Of a stretch of 36,736 nucleotides of DNA, positions 13,121 through 22,349 are shown one piece after another. Source of the stretch: a virus. How positions within the stretch are numbered: position 1 is the stretch's first letter; the number at the start of each line of letters is the position of its first letter. Below the pieces are notes generated by a model. The model saw only the letters and a list, made by a program, of their open reading frames with translations. It was not told where the DNA came from and did not search any database. The stretch covers positions 1 to 36,736 of IMG/VR virus record IMGVR_UViG_3300048834_000177; one strand, written 5' to 3'. A program made the translations under genes and the position numbers.

Positions 13121-13579
13121 ATGGCTAACCCAGTAGGTAGACCCAGAGGCATAAAATCACCCGAATTACTTTGGGAGCTTTTTTTAGAGTATAAAAAAGA
13201 AGTTAAATCAAAACCTTTTCTCGTTCATGACTTCGTGGGGAAAGATGGAATTTCTGTTTACAGAGAAAAAGAGAAGTGCTTAACCATGGAAGGCTTCGAA
13301 GATTTTATAGTAGAAAGCCCAAAAACAACGATAACTTTTGCGGATATTGATCCATATTTAAAGGGAGAATACGAGGAATATTCCTTAATCTCTGCGCGTA
13401 TAAAGAAAAGAATACGTGAAGATCAGATCACAGGAGGCATGGCAGGGGTGTATAATGCTAACTTAACAGCTCGACTTAACGCGTTAAGTGAGAGCCAAAA
13501 TATTGACATCACAGAGAAGCGCAAAACAGCTTTAGAACTATTTCCCGAAATTCCTGAGATAGATGGCGAGAGCGATTAA
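13121..13579 (+). CDS. terS: Terminase small subunit
   Basis: 152 aa. It begins NPVGRPRGIKSPELLWELF and has YKKEVKSKPF, the usual N-terminal layout of Bacteroidota phage small terminases, in which this region binds DNA. The middle (SARIKKRIREDQITGGMAGV, then NLTARLNAL) is helical and would build the ring oligomer. It overlaps the large subunit by 17 nt. This protein recognises phage DNA for packaging and hands it to the motor. Confidence 0.85.
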   Translation: MANPVGRPRGIKSPELLWELFLEYKKEVKSKPFLVHDFVGKDGISVYREKEKCLTMEGFEDFIVESPKTTITFADIDPYLKGEYEEYSLISARIKKRIREDQITGGMAGVYNANLTARLNALSESQNIDITEKRKTALELFPEIPEIDGESD

Positions 13580-14759
13580 TCCAAATTTTGTCGCATTAGT
13601 ACAACATTTTAAAAGCCCGAAAACAAAAGGGCTAATCATGCAAGGGTCGTCACGATCAGGCAAAACAATATCATGCGTTGACTTCGTGATATGGTACTGT
13701 ATAAACAATAGCGGGAAAACTATCAACGTGGTCAAGGAAACTTATAATGAGTTCAAAACCACTTTATACGATGATTTTAAAAAAAGGCTTGATGATTTTG
13801 GGCTTGACAATCCATTCAAGAGACGGCAAGAAGTTTCCACTTTTAAGATATTCGGCAACAAGATAAATTTTCTAGGGGCAGATAACGAAAAAAAAATACA
13901 TGGTGCTGGGTGTGATGTGCTTTGGGTGAATGAGGCAATACACGTATCAAAGAAAGTATTCGACCAAGCGGAAATGCGATGCCGCGATTTTTGGTTCATG
14001 GATTTTAACCCATCCGCAACGAGCCATTGGATATTTGACAGCGTGGAGAAAAGGGAGGATGTGAGAACTATAAAAACAACATATAAAGACAACCCATTTA
14101 TATCCGCAAGCGAGCGTGGCAAAATACTTTCATACGAGCCCACGGAAAAGAATATTCTGCAAGGCACAGCGGATGAAACGATGTGGAAGATCTATGGGTT
14201 AGGAGAGAAAGCCGAGATCAAAGGTCTTATTTTCAATAAGTGGACCACTACCAATGAGCCAATAACAGAGGGATATTACTATGGCTTAGACTTTGGGTAC
14301 ACCACCGACCCAACCGCGTTGGTTAAATACAAGAAGGAAGGCAATAATATATTTTGTGAGCTGCTAATATACGAGCCAATACCCGAGCCAAGTCTACTAA
14401 TTCAGAAGCTTGAAGAATTAAAAATTGAAAAACACATCCCAATTATTTGCGATAGTGCGGATAGGTATGTGAATGAGTGGGGCGTGAAGAATTATGTTAA
14501 CAGCCTACGCGAGGCAGATTATGAAGCCTCAAAAGTTTCCAAAAGAAAAAGCGTCATGTATTGGTTGGGAGAAATGCGTACATGCAATATTGTTGCATTT
14601 AAAAATAATTTATGTACCTTGGCGGTTAAAGAGCTAGAAAATTATCGAATGCAAGAAATTAATGGCATTTCAATTAATAAACCAATTGACAAAGACAACC
14701 ACTTCATTGACGCTTTACGCTATGCCTTCATGTCCGACACCGAAAGTTTCATCTTATGA
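13563..14759 (+). CDS. terL: Terminase large subunit (packaging ATPase and nuclease)
   Basis: 398 aa. The ATPase domain has Walker A GSSRSGKT (residues 28-35) and Walker B with catalytic Glu in CDVLWVNEA (117-125). The RNase-H-like nuclease domain follows with GLDFGYTTDPTA, IICDSAD and DNHFIDALRYAFM, carrying the metal-binding aspartates. This is the terminase_3/terminase_6 type found with HK97-like heads. It pumps DNA into proheads and makes the packaging cuts. Start chosen at the ATG overlapping terS; portal overlaps by 4 nt. Confidence 0.95.
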   Translation: MARAINPNFVALVQHFKSPKTKGLIMQGSSRSGKTISCVDFVIWYCINNSGKTINVVKETYNEFKTTLYDDFKKRLDDFGLDNPFKRRQEVSTFKIFGNKINFLGADNEKKIHGAGCDVLWVNEAIHVSKKVFDQAEMRCRDFWFMDFNPSATSHWIFDSVEKREDVRTIKTTYKDNPFISASERGKILSYEPTEKNILQGTADETMWKIYGLGEKAEIKGLIFNKWTTTNEPITEGYYYGLDFGYTTDPTALVKYKKEGNNIFCELLIYEPIPEPSLLIQKLEELKIEKHIPIICDSADRYVNEWGVKNYVNSLREADYEASKVSKRKSVMYWLGEMRTCNIVAFKNNLCTLAVKELENYRMQEINGISINKPIDKDNHFIDALRYAFMSDTESFIL

Positions 14760-15967
14760 TTTTAGAACTAGGCAAATTTAAAATGCAATGGGGGTTGAGC
14801 GATTCGGCTCGAATGCTTCGCGAAAGTTCGTTTTCAAGATTTGGCTCTACTCTTTTTGCTATGAATAACGAAGCTTTTTTAAACGAAGGCTACGTAAGCA
14901 ATTCAGATGTTTTCTCGGTGGTCCAAAGAATTATAACCGTGTACACTTCCCTCGACTGGATAGTGGAAGAAAAGACCGCTGATGGATGGGTAGAATTGAC
15001 AGGCACACCCGTTCACGAATTGATCGAAGCGCCAAATAAAGCTAAAGGATACTCAATGGATGACATTGAGCAGATGCTATTGATCTACTACCTATGTACT
15101 GGAAATGCTTACCTATATGGTGAGAGAGCGCTAGGGCGTATAGCTGAGATAGACGTTTTGCCAGCGCAATACATGGAAATCAAAGGTTCTAAAAACTTTT
15201 TTGAGCCTAACCTAAAATACACATTCAAAAACTACGGAAAAAACGAAACTATTGAAAGCGAGAATATCGCGCATTTTAGGTTTTTCAATCCTTTGTATTG
15301 CGAGAGCTTCTACGGTCTATCACCATTGCAGGCGGCAGCTAGAGTGGTGCAGACCTCCAATGATAAGTGGATAGCTGATAGTGTCCTTTTGCAAAACAAA
15401 GGTATGATCGGTATGGTGACAGATAAGTCTGAAATCGCCATGACGAAAGCGGAGGCTGAAAAGATACAGGCTTCATTTAATAGTGAAGTAGGTGGGGCAA
15501 GCAAATTTGGTCAAGTCAAAGTTTCAAATAAGAACTTGAGCTACATCCCTATGTCGCTTTCTTCGTCTGATTTGGAGCTAATTCAAAAGGGGTATGTTAC
15601 GCTAAGGGCGCTATGTTCTGTTTACGGGCTAGACTCATCGCTATTCAATGATCCCGAAAATAAAACCTACAACAACAGAGTTGAGGCAGAGAAGGCGATG
15701 TATTCAAACTGCATCATGCCTTTAGATGCTAAGATAAGCGCAAAGCTAAACCAGTTCATAGTTCAAGACCTTATGAAAGGGCGAAATGTGCGAATGAGGA
15801 AGAATTTTGACAACGTGGAATGCTTGCAAGGCAATTACAAAGAGCAGGCAGACGCATTGGTAAGCCTTTCCGCCAGTGGAATTATAACCACAGAGCAGGC
15901 AGCTACGGAGTTAGGTTATGAATTTCAACAACCACAGCAACAAAATGAAGAATCTAACAGGATATAA
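14756..15967 (+). CDS. Portal protein (HK97 type)
   Basis: 403 aa, ATG overlapping the terL stop. Typical HK97-family portal elements: VVQRIITVYTSLDWIV near residues 60-75, LLIYYLCTGNAYLYGER (108-124), SENIAHFRFFNP and YGLSPLQAAA near 170-200, and a C-terminal helical region with FNDPENKTYNN and AEKAMY. The portal forms the dodecameric ring at one vertex that the terminase docks on. The C-terminus is Gln-rich and overlaps the protease gene. Confidence 0.9.
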   Translation: MILELGKFKMQWGLSDSARMLRESSFSRFGSTLFAMNNEAFLNEGYVSNSDVFSVVQRIITVYTSLDWIVEEKTADGWVELTGTPVHELIEAPNKAKGYSMDDIEQMLLIYYLCTGNAYLYGERALGRIAEIDVLPAQYMEIKGSKNFFEPNLKYTFKNYGKNETIESENIAHFRFFNPLYCESFYGLSPLQAAARVVQTSNDKWIADSVLLQNKGMIGMVTDKSEIAMTKAEAEKIQASFNSEVGGASKFGQVKVSNKNLSYIPMSLSSSDLELIQKGYVTLRALCSVYGLDSSLFNDPENKTYNNRVEAEKAMYSNCIMPLDAKISAKLNQFIVQDLMKGRNVRMRKNFDNVECLQGNYKEQADALVSLSASGIITTEQAATELGYEFQQPQQQNEESNRI

Positions 15968-16679
15968 AATCAAAAACTTTGACCTGACCGTCAAAGATTT
16001 AGACATAAAAACAAGACGCGTAAAAATAGCGCTTTCGGCTTTCGATATAATTGACAGTGATAATGACCTAATTCGAAAAGGCGCATTTGCAAAGTCATTG
16101 ATGGAGCGCGGACCATCAAGCCAAACAAATAGAAAGATAGCTTTCCTTCGTTACCACGACTGGGAGCAGCAAATAGGGAAGTTTGTTGAGCTAACTGAAA
16201 CGGACTATTACTTGGAAGCTGTTGCCGATCTAGGAAGAAGCACAAAAGGGAATGACGCTTTAATGGACTACCAAGATGGGATCATTACAGAACACTCAAT
16301 AGGCTTCAACTACCTTCGCGACAAGATGGAGCTAGTGGGCGAAGGGGAAAAACAACACTATGAAATAAAAGAGTTAATTCTTTGGGAAGGTAGCGCGGTA
16401 ACATTTGGAGCAAACGAACTAACACCCACCCTAGATGTTAGCAAAGGCAACCACGAAGAACTAATTGAAAAAGTAAATAAAAAAATGGCGGGACTAATCT
16501 CCGCTTTAAAGAATGGCAATGGAACAGACGAGCGCCTTTACTCTATTGAGATGGGGTTGAAGGTAGTGCAAGAACAATACAACTCACTAATTAATCACAA
16601 GCCGTTCATTAAGAGCACTTTAGATGAAAAAGTCGAGGTTATTAAAACAAATAATAATTTCTATTTAAACCTAAAGTAA
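15945..16679 (+). CDS. Prohead protease (HK97 family, S78)
   Basis: 244 aa from ATG at 15945, preferred over 15918 because the protein then starts MKNLTGYKIKNFDLTVKDLD. The catalytic His is in RYHDW (about residue 71) and the catalytic Ser in TEHSIGF (about residue 118), both in family context. ELILWEGSAVTFGANELT is the conserved end of the protease domain; the rest is a helical tail. It removes the N-terminal scaffold of the capsid protein encoded next. Confidence 0.9.
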   Translation: MKNLTGYKIKNFDLTVKDLDIKTRRVKIALSAFDIIDSDNDLIRKGAFAKSLMERGPSSQTNRKIAFLRYHDWEQQIGKFVELTETDYYLEAVADLGRSTKGNDALMDYQDGIITEHSIGFNYLRDKMELVGEGEKQHYEIKELILWEGSAVTFGANELTPTLDVSKGNHEELIEKVNKKMAGLISALKNGNGTDERLYSIEMGLKVVQEQYNSLINHKPFIKSTLDEKVEVIKTNNNFYLNLK

Positions 16680-16685
16680 AACAAA

Positions 16686-17939
16686 ATGAACTGGAAAGAA
16701 TTTATTGCCCAAAAAGGCATTACAGAGCTGGACAAGAAGTCAGCAGAAGAGCTTGCAGTATTGCACAGCGAGTACATAGAAGAAGGTCGTAAGGAGCTTA
16801 TGAAAGCTATCGAAGCGAAGGCAGACGCTCAGATAATTCAAGACATTAAGTCTAACATGGACGAAAGTGTGGCGAAGATGTCTAAGAATGTTTTCGATGC
16901 TATGAAGGAGATGGAATTGCGTTTGGCGAAACAAAACAAAGGCAATGGTGAAGTAGTTGAGAAATCAATTGAATCACAACTATTAGCAGCGAAAGACAAA
17001 TTAGCAGATTTAAAAGCTAAGAAGTCTGGTTCGGGATTATCTATCAAGGCACCAGCGACAATGTTACGCGCGAACATTACAGGGCGTGCAGTACCTGAGC
17101 AGTACCTTTCGGGAATTGACTCATTACTTGATAGACGCGTTCGTTTACTTGACATCGTTTCAAGAGGAGTTGCGACTACCGATGTAATCAAATGGGTTTC
17201 GGAGGCTTCAAGAGATGGTGCACCTGGTCAAACAGCAGAGGGGGCATTAAAAGCTCAAATCGACTTTGATTTAGTTGTGACATCGGAAGTATTGAAGAAA
17301 ACTACCGCGTGGATCAAAGTATCAGATGAGATGATTGAGGACGTTCCTTTCATCATGTCGGAAATTAACAACCACCTTCAAACACGCTTATTGTTAGCTG
17401 TTGAAGATCAAGTGTATTCGGGTGATGGTACTGGTGAAAACCACAGAGGCATTAAAACTGTCGCTACGGCATTTTCTGCAGGCGCAAGGGCTAATCAAGT
17501 TGATAATGCAAATGAGGCGGACGTATTAGCAAGGGCTATCGAGCAAATCGAGGTGATTAACCAAGAGATGCCTAACTACATCTTGTGTCACCCATTCGAC
17601 ATCAACACATTGAAGTTTATCAAGAACTCAACCACTGATCGAAGATATGTTGACAGGTTACAGATCATCGCAGGTGACTTATCATTGGATGGCTTACCTA
17701 TCATCAAGTCAACTTTAGTTCCACAAGGAGAGTACTTGGTAGGCGCGTTCAATCTTGCGAACGTTTATTCTAAAGGCGGGATCGACTTAGAGATGGATAG
17801 AGAAATGGATGACTTTACCAAGAACTTAGTAACAATCCGTGCGGAGTGGAGAGGTCTCACATTGGTGAGAAACAACCACAGAAGCGCATTTGTTAAAGGT
17901 GTCTTTGCTACTGATAAAACAGCTTTAGAAACTCCATAA
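16686..17939 (+). CDS. Major capsid protein (HK97 fold)
   Basis: 417 aa. Residues 1 to about 115 are charged and helical (KADAQIIQDIKSNMDESVAK), as expected for the scaffold-like delta domain removed by the protease. The HK97 fold then follows, with LLDIVSRGVATTDVIKWVSE, KKTTAWIKVSDEMIED, VEDQVYSGDGTGENHRG and LTLVRNNHRSAFVKG near the C-terminus. Codon use and gene order agree with a highly expressed head gene. A strong hairpin follows 8 nt after its stop. Confidence 0.93.
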   Translation: MNWKEFIAQKGITELDKKSAEELAVLHSEYIEEGRKELMKAIEAKADAQIIQDIKSNMDESVAKMSKNVFDAMKEMELRLAKQNKGNGEVVEKSIESQLLAAKDKLADLKAKKSGSGLSIKAPATMLRANITGRAVPEQYLSGIDSLLDRRVRLLDIVSRGVATTDVIKWVSEASRDGAPGQTAEGALKAQIDFDLVVTSEVLKKTTAWIKVSDEMIEDVPFIMSEINNHLQTRLLLAVEDQVYSGDGTGENHRGIKTVATAFSAGARANQVDNANEADVLARAIEQIEVINQEMPNYILCHPFDINTLKFIKNSTTDRRYVDRLQIIAGDLSLDGLPIIKSTLVPQGEYLVGAFNLANVYSKGGIDLEMDREMDDFTKNLVTIRAEWRGLTLVRNNHRSAFVKGVFATDKTALETP

Positions 17940-17946
17940 TACTAAC

Positions 17947-17971
17947 GGGGGGCGTAAAAACCCCCTTTTAT
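17947..17971 (+). terminator. Terminator downstream of the capsid gene
   Basis: GGGGG paired with CCCCC (17961-17965) around a CGTAAAAA-type loop, followed by TTTTAT. It would cause partial termination so that the capsid gene is transcribed more than the downstream genes; the next gene begins 5 nt after it. Confidence 0.8.
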
Positions 17972-17975
17972 AACT

Positions 17976-18149
17976 ATGCAAGAAAAAATAATATACGGAA
18001 CAGGCAAGTCAAAGCACATGCCTTTGGGAATGAAAACAAACAGTTACGAGCCGCAAGCATCTTACTTGGTTGAAAAAGGTTATGCCTCATTCGAGCCAGT
18101 AAGCGAAGATGTTAAAGTTCCTAACCAAAAAACCATAAAAAAGAAATGA
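17976..18149 (+). CDS. Small head-region protein (57 aa)
   Basis: ATG at 17976, TGA at 18147-18149 overlapping the next start (ATGA). It begins MQEKIIYGTGKSKHMPLGMK and ends in a basic tail. A short gene in this place, between capsid and connector, is common in HK97-type phages; a decoration or neck role is possible but not shown. Confidence 0.6.
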   Translation: MQEKIIYGTGKSKHMPLGMKTNSYEPQASYLVEKGYASFEPVSEDVKVPNQKTIKKK

Positions 18150-18646
18150 TAATAACGTCCGCAGATTTCAAAGAAGGGGTTCACAAAATCGCCTTCGACC
18201 AATACACTAGGCTGGATTTAGAGGACTTAATTTCAAAAGAAGAAAGCAATCTAATGGTTAGACTATTGGGAATTGATCTGTGGCCGCTATTTCAAGCAGA
18301 CTTGGTAAATGGAGTGCCGCAAACTCAAATATACATTGACCTATACGAGCCTTTCACTATCGAAATAGGTGGGTGCTTGGTAATTTCAAAAGGAATCAAA
18401 GAATATTTGAAAGGTGCTATTTACTTCTTATACATGCGTGAGGTGGCGATCAAGGCAACTCCCAACGGAGCTGTGAAAGCAAATCACGAATTGTCAACAA
18501 CATTAACAGGCAACACATACGCAAGCGTACTGAAGCTAAACGAATCAAGAAACACAGGAATCTCTATTCAGATTTTAGCGGACAGCGAGCCAACTATCTA
18601 TCCAACATTCAAAGGGTACGAGCTAATGGAGGGCGAATGGTTATGA
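18146..18646 (+). CDS. Head-tail connector-like protein (166 aa)
   Basis: It begins MIITSADFKEGVHKIAFDQY and has EESNLMVRLLGIDLWPLFQ, a helical pattern like the DUF6712/gp6-type adaptors that bind under the portal in Bacteroidota phages. Its place after the capsid genes and the four-base overlaps on both sides support a neck role. Assigned by position and general pattern. Confidence 0.6.
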   Translation: MIITSADFKEGVHKIAFDQYTRLDLEDLISKEESNLMVRLLGIDLWPLFQADLVNGVPQTQIYIDLYEPFTIEIGGCLVISKGIKEYLKGAIYFLYMREVAIKATPNGAVKANHELSTTLTGNTYASVLKLNESRNTGISIQILADSEPTIYPTFKGYELMEGEWL

Positions 18647-18951
18647 GAACGAAAACACTATTTGACCAAGCCATAAGCGGTGAAGCTATAAGCGAGATAT
18701 TGAACTTCCAAGAGCAGGATGCACGATTTCTAATACAATGCGATGGCGCAGGCGTTATTTTGTATGTTGAAGAAAGCATTGATCAAACAATGTGGTCGCC
18801 AATGTGCGACAGCAACACTCTGCTAGAATACTATGCGGTCAACGGGCAAATAGCTATAAAAGATAACTACTTCATGGGCAAATACATGAGGTTGAGAGCA
18901 GTAGGAAGTGGTAATTTGAAAGCTTTAATAGGTTATAAAACTAAGCCATGA
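18643..18951 (+). CDS. Hypothetical virion protein (102 aa)
   Basis: ATG at 18643 overlaps the previous stop as ATGA; an in-frame ATG at 18637 is an alternative. Beta-rich: ARFLIQCDGAGVILYVEE, then KYMRLRAVGSGNLKALIG. The pattern resembles a small all-beta structural protein such as a decoration or fiber-attachment protein, but no family is recognised. Confidence 0.55.
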   Translation: MRTKTLFDQAISGEAISEILNFQEQDARFLIQCDGAGVILYVEESIDQTMWSPMCDSNTLLEYYAVNGQIAIKDNYFMGKYMRLRAVGSGNLKALIGYKTKP

Positions 18952-19283
18952 GCGAGAGCGATTTAAGAAAACATCAGAAGGTAGTAGTAACTGGGGCGGT
19001 GAGCATCATTCCCGAGCCATTGCCAGTACTTGCTAGTGTGGTAGAAGTGCCATCTAGTGACGTGCCTGTTTTGTTAAGTGCTCAAAATTTGGGCAGAAAA
19101 GAACTTATAATAGTTAACGATGGCGCTTACGACCTTTTTGTAAAATATAACTCAATACCATCTCTTACCAACTGGTCATTTAAGTTGAAGAGTGGCGACA
19201 CTACGGTGATTAAAGGAATAGCGGTGGCGGTATATGGTGTATGGGAAGAAATAAACGGAAAAGCATTAATAACTGAGATATGA
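18948..19283 (+). CDS. Small beta-rich virion protein, paralogue 1 of 3 (111 aa)
   Basis: The second half has VPVLLSAQNLGRKELIIVND, LFVKYNSIPS, and VAVYGVWEEINGKALITE. The same order of motifs occurs in the two genes that follow, so three tandem genes encode one small beta-sandwich fold. ATGA overlaps with both neighbours. A capsid-decoration or fiber role is likely, since such folds recur there, but this is inference. Confidence 0.55.
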   Translation: MSESDLRKHQKVVVTGAVSIIPEPLPVLASVVEVPSSDVPVLLSAQNLGRKELIIVNDGAYDLFVKYNSIPSLTNWSFKLKSGDTTVIKGIAVAVYGVWEEINGKALITEI

Positions 19284-19705
19284 CACAGATAATACGCGAC
19301 CCGAAAGGGCAAGAAATCTTATTAGAGGCACAGGCGCAAAACCTAGAGCTGCAAACGCTAAACACGCAAGGAGCTAAGGAAAGTAAGCAAGATTTGATGA
19401 TCGCTGCCATTGAAAACATTGGTGGAGGTTCGGCAACAACGGCAACAGAAACTAGCGTTGCTCAAAACGTGGCAAGTGTTGTTTTGAAAGCCGCCAACGT
19501 GAATAGAAAAGGTTTGTTTATTAGAAACAATTCACAAAAAAACAACCACATTTTGTATATCTCTTATTCAGGCACGGCAACGAATGCAGCACCAACGGCA
19601 TTAGCAAAAGGAGATGAATTGATAGAAGATAATTACACAGGTGTAGTTAGTGGCATTTGGTCGAATGCTGGTACTGGTGCAGCTCTAATTCGTGAATTAG
19701 TATGA
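19280..19705 (+). CDS. Small beta-rich virion protein, paralogue 2 of 3 (141 aa)
   Basis: An N-terminal helix (QEILLEAQAQNLELQTLNTQ) is followed by the shared domain: VVLKAANVNRKGLFIRNNS, ILYISYSGTATNAAP, and VVSGIWSNAGTGAALIREL. The domain aligns by eye with the genes on both sides. The extra helix is unique to this copy and could mediate trimerisation, as in head-fiber proteins. Confidence 0.55.
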   Translation: MTQIIRDPKGQEILLEAQAQNLELQTLNTQGAKESKQDLMIAAIENIGGGSATTATETSVAQNVASVVLKAANVNRKGLFIRNNSQKNNHILYISYSGTATNAAPTALAKGDELIEDNYTGVVSGIWSNAGTGAALIRELV

Positions 19706-20010
19706 TCATAAGCCGAGACATAGCAAGGCAGATAGCTCTATTGCCGATAGTAAGCACTAGAGTCGAAATCCCAGCAGCTAACACTAGCGCGCTGCTTGTT
19801 GCGGCAAATAATTCGCGGCTTGACGTTACTTTGGTTAATCGGTCTAATAAAAGCTTATGGATCAGCTATGGGGAGGCGGCAACAAAAAAAGACATTCTAA
19901 TTAAATCGGCAACTCAAATTACCATAACCAACGTGAAGGCAGATATTTATGGGATTTGGGACAATGGACCAAACAACGGAGTAACCATATTTGAAAACAG
20001 CGCAGGATGA
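19702..20010 (+). CDS. Small beta-rich virion protein, paralogue 3 of 3 (102 aa)
   Basis: It has SALLVAANNSRLDVTLVNRS, LWISYGEAATKKDILI, and ADIYGIWDNGPNNGVTIFEN, the same layout as the two preceding genes. It starts with a short helix (IISRDIARQIALLP). Overlaps of 4 nt on both sides keep the three genes in one translational unit. Confidence 0.55.
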   Translation: MIISRDIARQIALLPIVSTRVEIPAANTSALLVAANNSRLDVTLVNRSNKSLWISYGEAATKKDILIKSATQITITNVKADIYGIWDNGPNNGVTIFENSAG

Positions 20011-20561
20011 TTAACAACAACACGTGCATGATTAGCAAGGAAGTAGTAGTGCCAGCTCAGGTGGGTACTTACTCAGAGATTCTGTCTTTTCCCTACGAGA
20101 TAGGTCTATTGCGCGCTAAATGGTTTAACAAGGTATCATTTGGCGGTGACCTTGTTAAGGTTGAGATAGCGCCAAATAGTATTATAGGAGTACTTGCCGC
20201 GAATGCCGTGACAGGCTCTAATGAACTACTCTGTTCCCCAACTGTAATGGCGAATATAAACATAGGCTACTGCATTAATATAGGAGGTCAAGACCTTGGC
20301 GCAGTGATAGAAATATTGGCTGGGGAAGACAAAATAAAAACAGAAAACAATCTAAGTGCCGACCTATACGCTGGGGCTTATGTCTTTCAAACAATTAAAG
20401 TGGTGCCGCGCCTTTATTTAGATGCGGTCGATAGCATGATGGTGCTGGAGGGAGATGATGAATATTTGATACTTCCAAAAAACACCCCGCTAGTGATATC
20501 ATACACGAATAACAACGGGTTCGAAAAGACCTATTCTGTCAAACTTGAATACAAATACTGA
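20007..20561 (+). CDS. Hypothetical structural protein (184 aa)
   Basis: Beta-rich, beginning MINNNTCMISKEVVVPAQVG and ending EKTYSVKLEYKY. It shares strand-rich composition with the neighbours but not their motif order. Lies in the neck/tail-completion region between the small virion proteins and a tail-completion-like gene. Confidence 0.5.
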   Translation: MINNNTCMISKEVVVPAQVGTYSEILSFPYEIGLLRAKWFNKVSFGGDLVKVEIAPNSIIGVLAANAVTGSNELLCSPTVMANINIGYCINIGGQDLGAVIEILAGEDKIKTENNLSADLYAGAYVFQTIKVVPRLYLDAVDSMMVLEGDDEYLILPKNTPLVISYTNNNGFEKTYSVKLEYKY

Positions 20562-21229
20562 TGCTGATAGATGTTCATAATATACTAGCCACTATACTGT
20601 ACCAGCCTAGACCGTTACAGTACACCACAGTACAGCAGGGTATATCTACAACAGACATAACTGTTAAGGATGTGTTTTGGGTTCGAGCAGGAAAAGAGAT
20701 AGATATTGATGGCATTAAATATTTGGTGAAAGAAATTAACGGGAGTGTTATAACTGTTTTTGGCTTAGTAACACCAACACTTATAAAAGCAAACCAGCCA
20801 GTTTACTTGAATGGCACGATCCCACAGGCAAATAGTGAAAGGGTAAACATACAAGATAAGAGCAGCAACACACCATTAGTGTTCAATTACGAGGTGTTTG
20901 ATGAAGACTATGGCGACAAAAACAGCAATGAGGTAGAGATGGGTCTAGTGCTTTTCTTTTTAGATGAATCAAAATTCAGCGCAACAACTGGGGAGTACTA
21001 CTCCGATGTAATTGGTCCCATGCGCGTGCTTGCTGAAAACTTTCTTAACAATTTGCAAAAAGCAAAAGGAGTTAATGAAGTAGCAAGTATTGAAATTAGA
21101 AACCACACGCGGTTTGCGAATTACTCAGATAAGAATGGATATGAAAATATATTCCTTAGTGAAAATCTTTCAGGCGTAGAAGTGCGCTTTGATCTTTTTC
21201 TTTCAAAAACAATAAAATGTAAATGTTAA
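20561..21229 (+). CDS. Tail-completion or neck-like protein (222 aa)
   Basis: Its start shares the final base of the previous stop (TGATG). The C-terminal half (SNEVEMGLVLFFLDESKFSA, PMRVLAENFLNNL, LSGVEVRFDLFLSKTIKCKC) has the mixed helix-strand order seen in tail-terminator and tail-completion proteins. It directly precedes the tail tube gene, where such a protein is expected. Confidence 0.5.
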   Translation: MLIDVHNILATILYQPRPLQYTTVQQGISTTDITVKDVFWVRAGKEIDIDGIKYLVKEINGSVITVFGLVTPTLIKANQPVYLNGTIPQANSERVNIQDKSSNTPLVFNYEVFDEDYGDKNSNEVEMGLVLFFLDESKFSATTGEYYSDVIGPMRVLAENFLNNLQKAKGVNEVASIEIRNHTRFANYSDKNGYENIFLSENLSGVEVRFDLFLSKTIKCKC

Positions 21230-21248
21230 ACTAAACTAAATAAGTAAA

Positions 21249-22178
21249 ATGGCTCTATGTAAATGCGGTTCAGGCTTGGGAAATACGGGTATCCCTTCTT
21301 GCGTACAAGTACCCGAAAGAATTTCAACACTATTCCCTGTGTCGAAGTTGAAAAATGATGGAACGCCTAATAGCATTCCAGTTGGAACTACTATCGATCA
21401 AACTTTCCTAGATGGAAAACTTTCAGCGGTTGATCCATTTGTAAGATGGGGCAAAATTGCGAATTTCGAACAGGTAGAGAATGTTCGTGCTGAAAACGAA
21501 GTTGAGGAGAGCGATGGTATATCTCGTAAAACGGCTGATGGTTTAAAAACTTTCACAGGTCGTATCTACGATGGCGCAAGCAAGCAGTTTGCAGATATCT
21601 TAGACAACATGGGTTGCTCTGAAATGGGGTTCTATATTGCGGACATTGACGAGAATTTGGAAGTTCAGCTAGACAAAACACAGCTATTAATGTTACCTGC
21701 TTATGTGGAGCGTGGCACATTCTCAGCTATCTACGTAGAGGCGACAAGAACGTCAAGACCTTACATCAATGTTACTTTCTCTTGGTCTCGCTATTTGAAG
21801 GACGGGGATTCTTACATAATACCTTCCGATGAAATTACTGCTGACTTGGGGACTAGAGCGCTAATCGATGTAACGATTTCAAACCCAACGGCACTTACTA
21901 CTACTTCGGTAACATTCGATGCTAAAAGCAAATTCGGAACGGCAAACAACAGAGCTGTAAAAGGACTTCCAGTAACAGCATTTGAGGTTTTCAATGTAAA
22001 CACTTCTTCGGTGGTGCTTCCTACCGTTGCGGTTGAGAACACGGATGGAAATTATACGCTAACATTCCCAGCGCAAACGATAGGTAATGTATTGATCGTT
22101 AGATCAAGAAATACTGGCGGTGTGTACACGGTGAGCGGTTACGAGATCACTCCATTCACTAACGCGGCAATTGTTTAA
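21249..22178 (+). CDS. Major tail tube protein with C-terminal Ig-like domain
   Basis: 309 aa. Residues 1-195 are compatible with a tube domain: CKCGSGLGNTGIPSC at the start, GLKTFTGRIYDGASKQFADI, and INVTFSWSRYLKDG. The last 100 residues (LIDVTISNPTALTTTSVTFD, GLPVTAFEVFN, GNYTLTFPAQ) form a separate beta domain of Ig-like composition, a common decoration of tail tubes. It follows neck genes and precedes the tape measure by four short genes. Confidence 0.65.
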   Translation: MALCKCGSGLGNTGIPSCVQVPERISTLFPVSKLKNDGTPNSIPVGTTIDQTFLDGKLSAVDPFVRWGKIANFEQVENVRAENEVEESDGISRKTADGLKTFTGRIYDGASKQFADILDNMGCSEMGFYIADIDENLEVQLDKTQLLMLPAYVERGTFSAIYVEATRTSRPYINVTFSWSRYLKDGDSYIIPSDEITADLGTRALIDVTISNPTALTTTSVTFDAKSKFGTANNRAVKGLPVTAFEVFNVNTSSVVLPTVAVENTDGNYTLTFPAQTIGNVLIVRSRNTGGVYTVSGYEITPFTNAAIV

Positions 22179-22333
22179 TGCTACGAATTGGCAACTTAAC
22201 CATTGACCAGTCTATTTTAGTCGATATTAAAAAAAACGACTTTAAAAAAATGGTAGGTGGCTCTTTGAAGATAGACTTTGAAGAGGCGTGGAGGCTTGTT
22301 TTAGCGTTTAAGAATGAGCAGAGAAGCAAGTAA
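22178..22333 (+). CDS. Small tail-region protein (51 aa)
   Basis: Starts at the ATG overlapping the tail tube stop (TAATG) and ends TAA at 22331-22333. It begins MLRIGNLTIDQSILVDIKKN and continues with a helix. Too short for confident assignment; its place fits a tail assembly accessory. Confidence 0.5.
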   Translation: MLRIGNLTIDQSILVDIKKNDFKKMVGGSLKIDFEEAWRLVLAFKNEQRSK

Positions 22334-22334
22334 A

Positions 22335-22349
22335 TGCAACAATGTTGCA
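22335..22349. promoter_or_regulatory. Perfect small hairpin before 22355
   Basis: TGCAAC-AAT-GTTGCA is a 6-bp perfect hairpin placed between a stop (22333) and the next start (22355), with no obvious Shine-Dalgarno in between. It may affect translation of the following gene; no T-tract follows, so it is unlikely to be a terminator. Confidence 0.35.
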
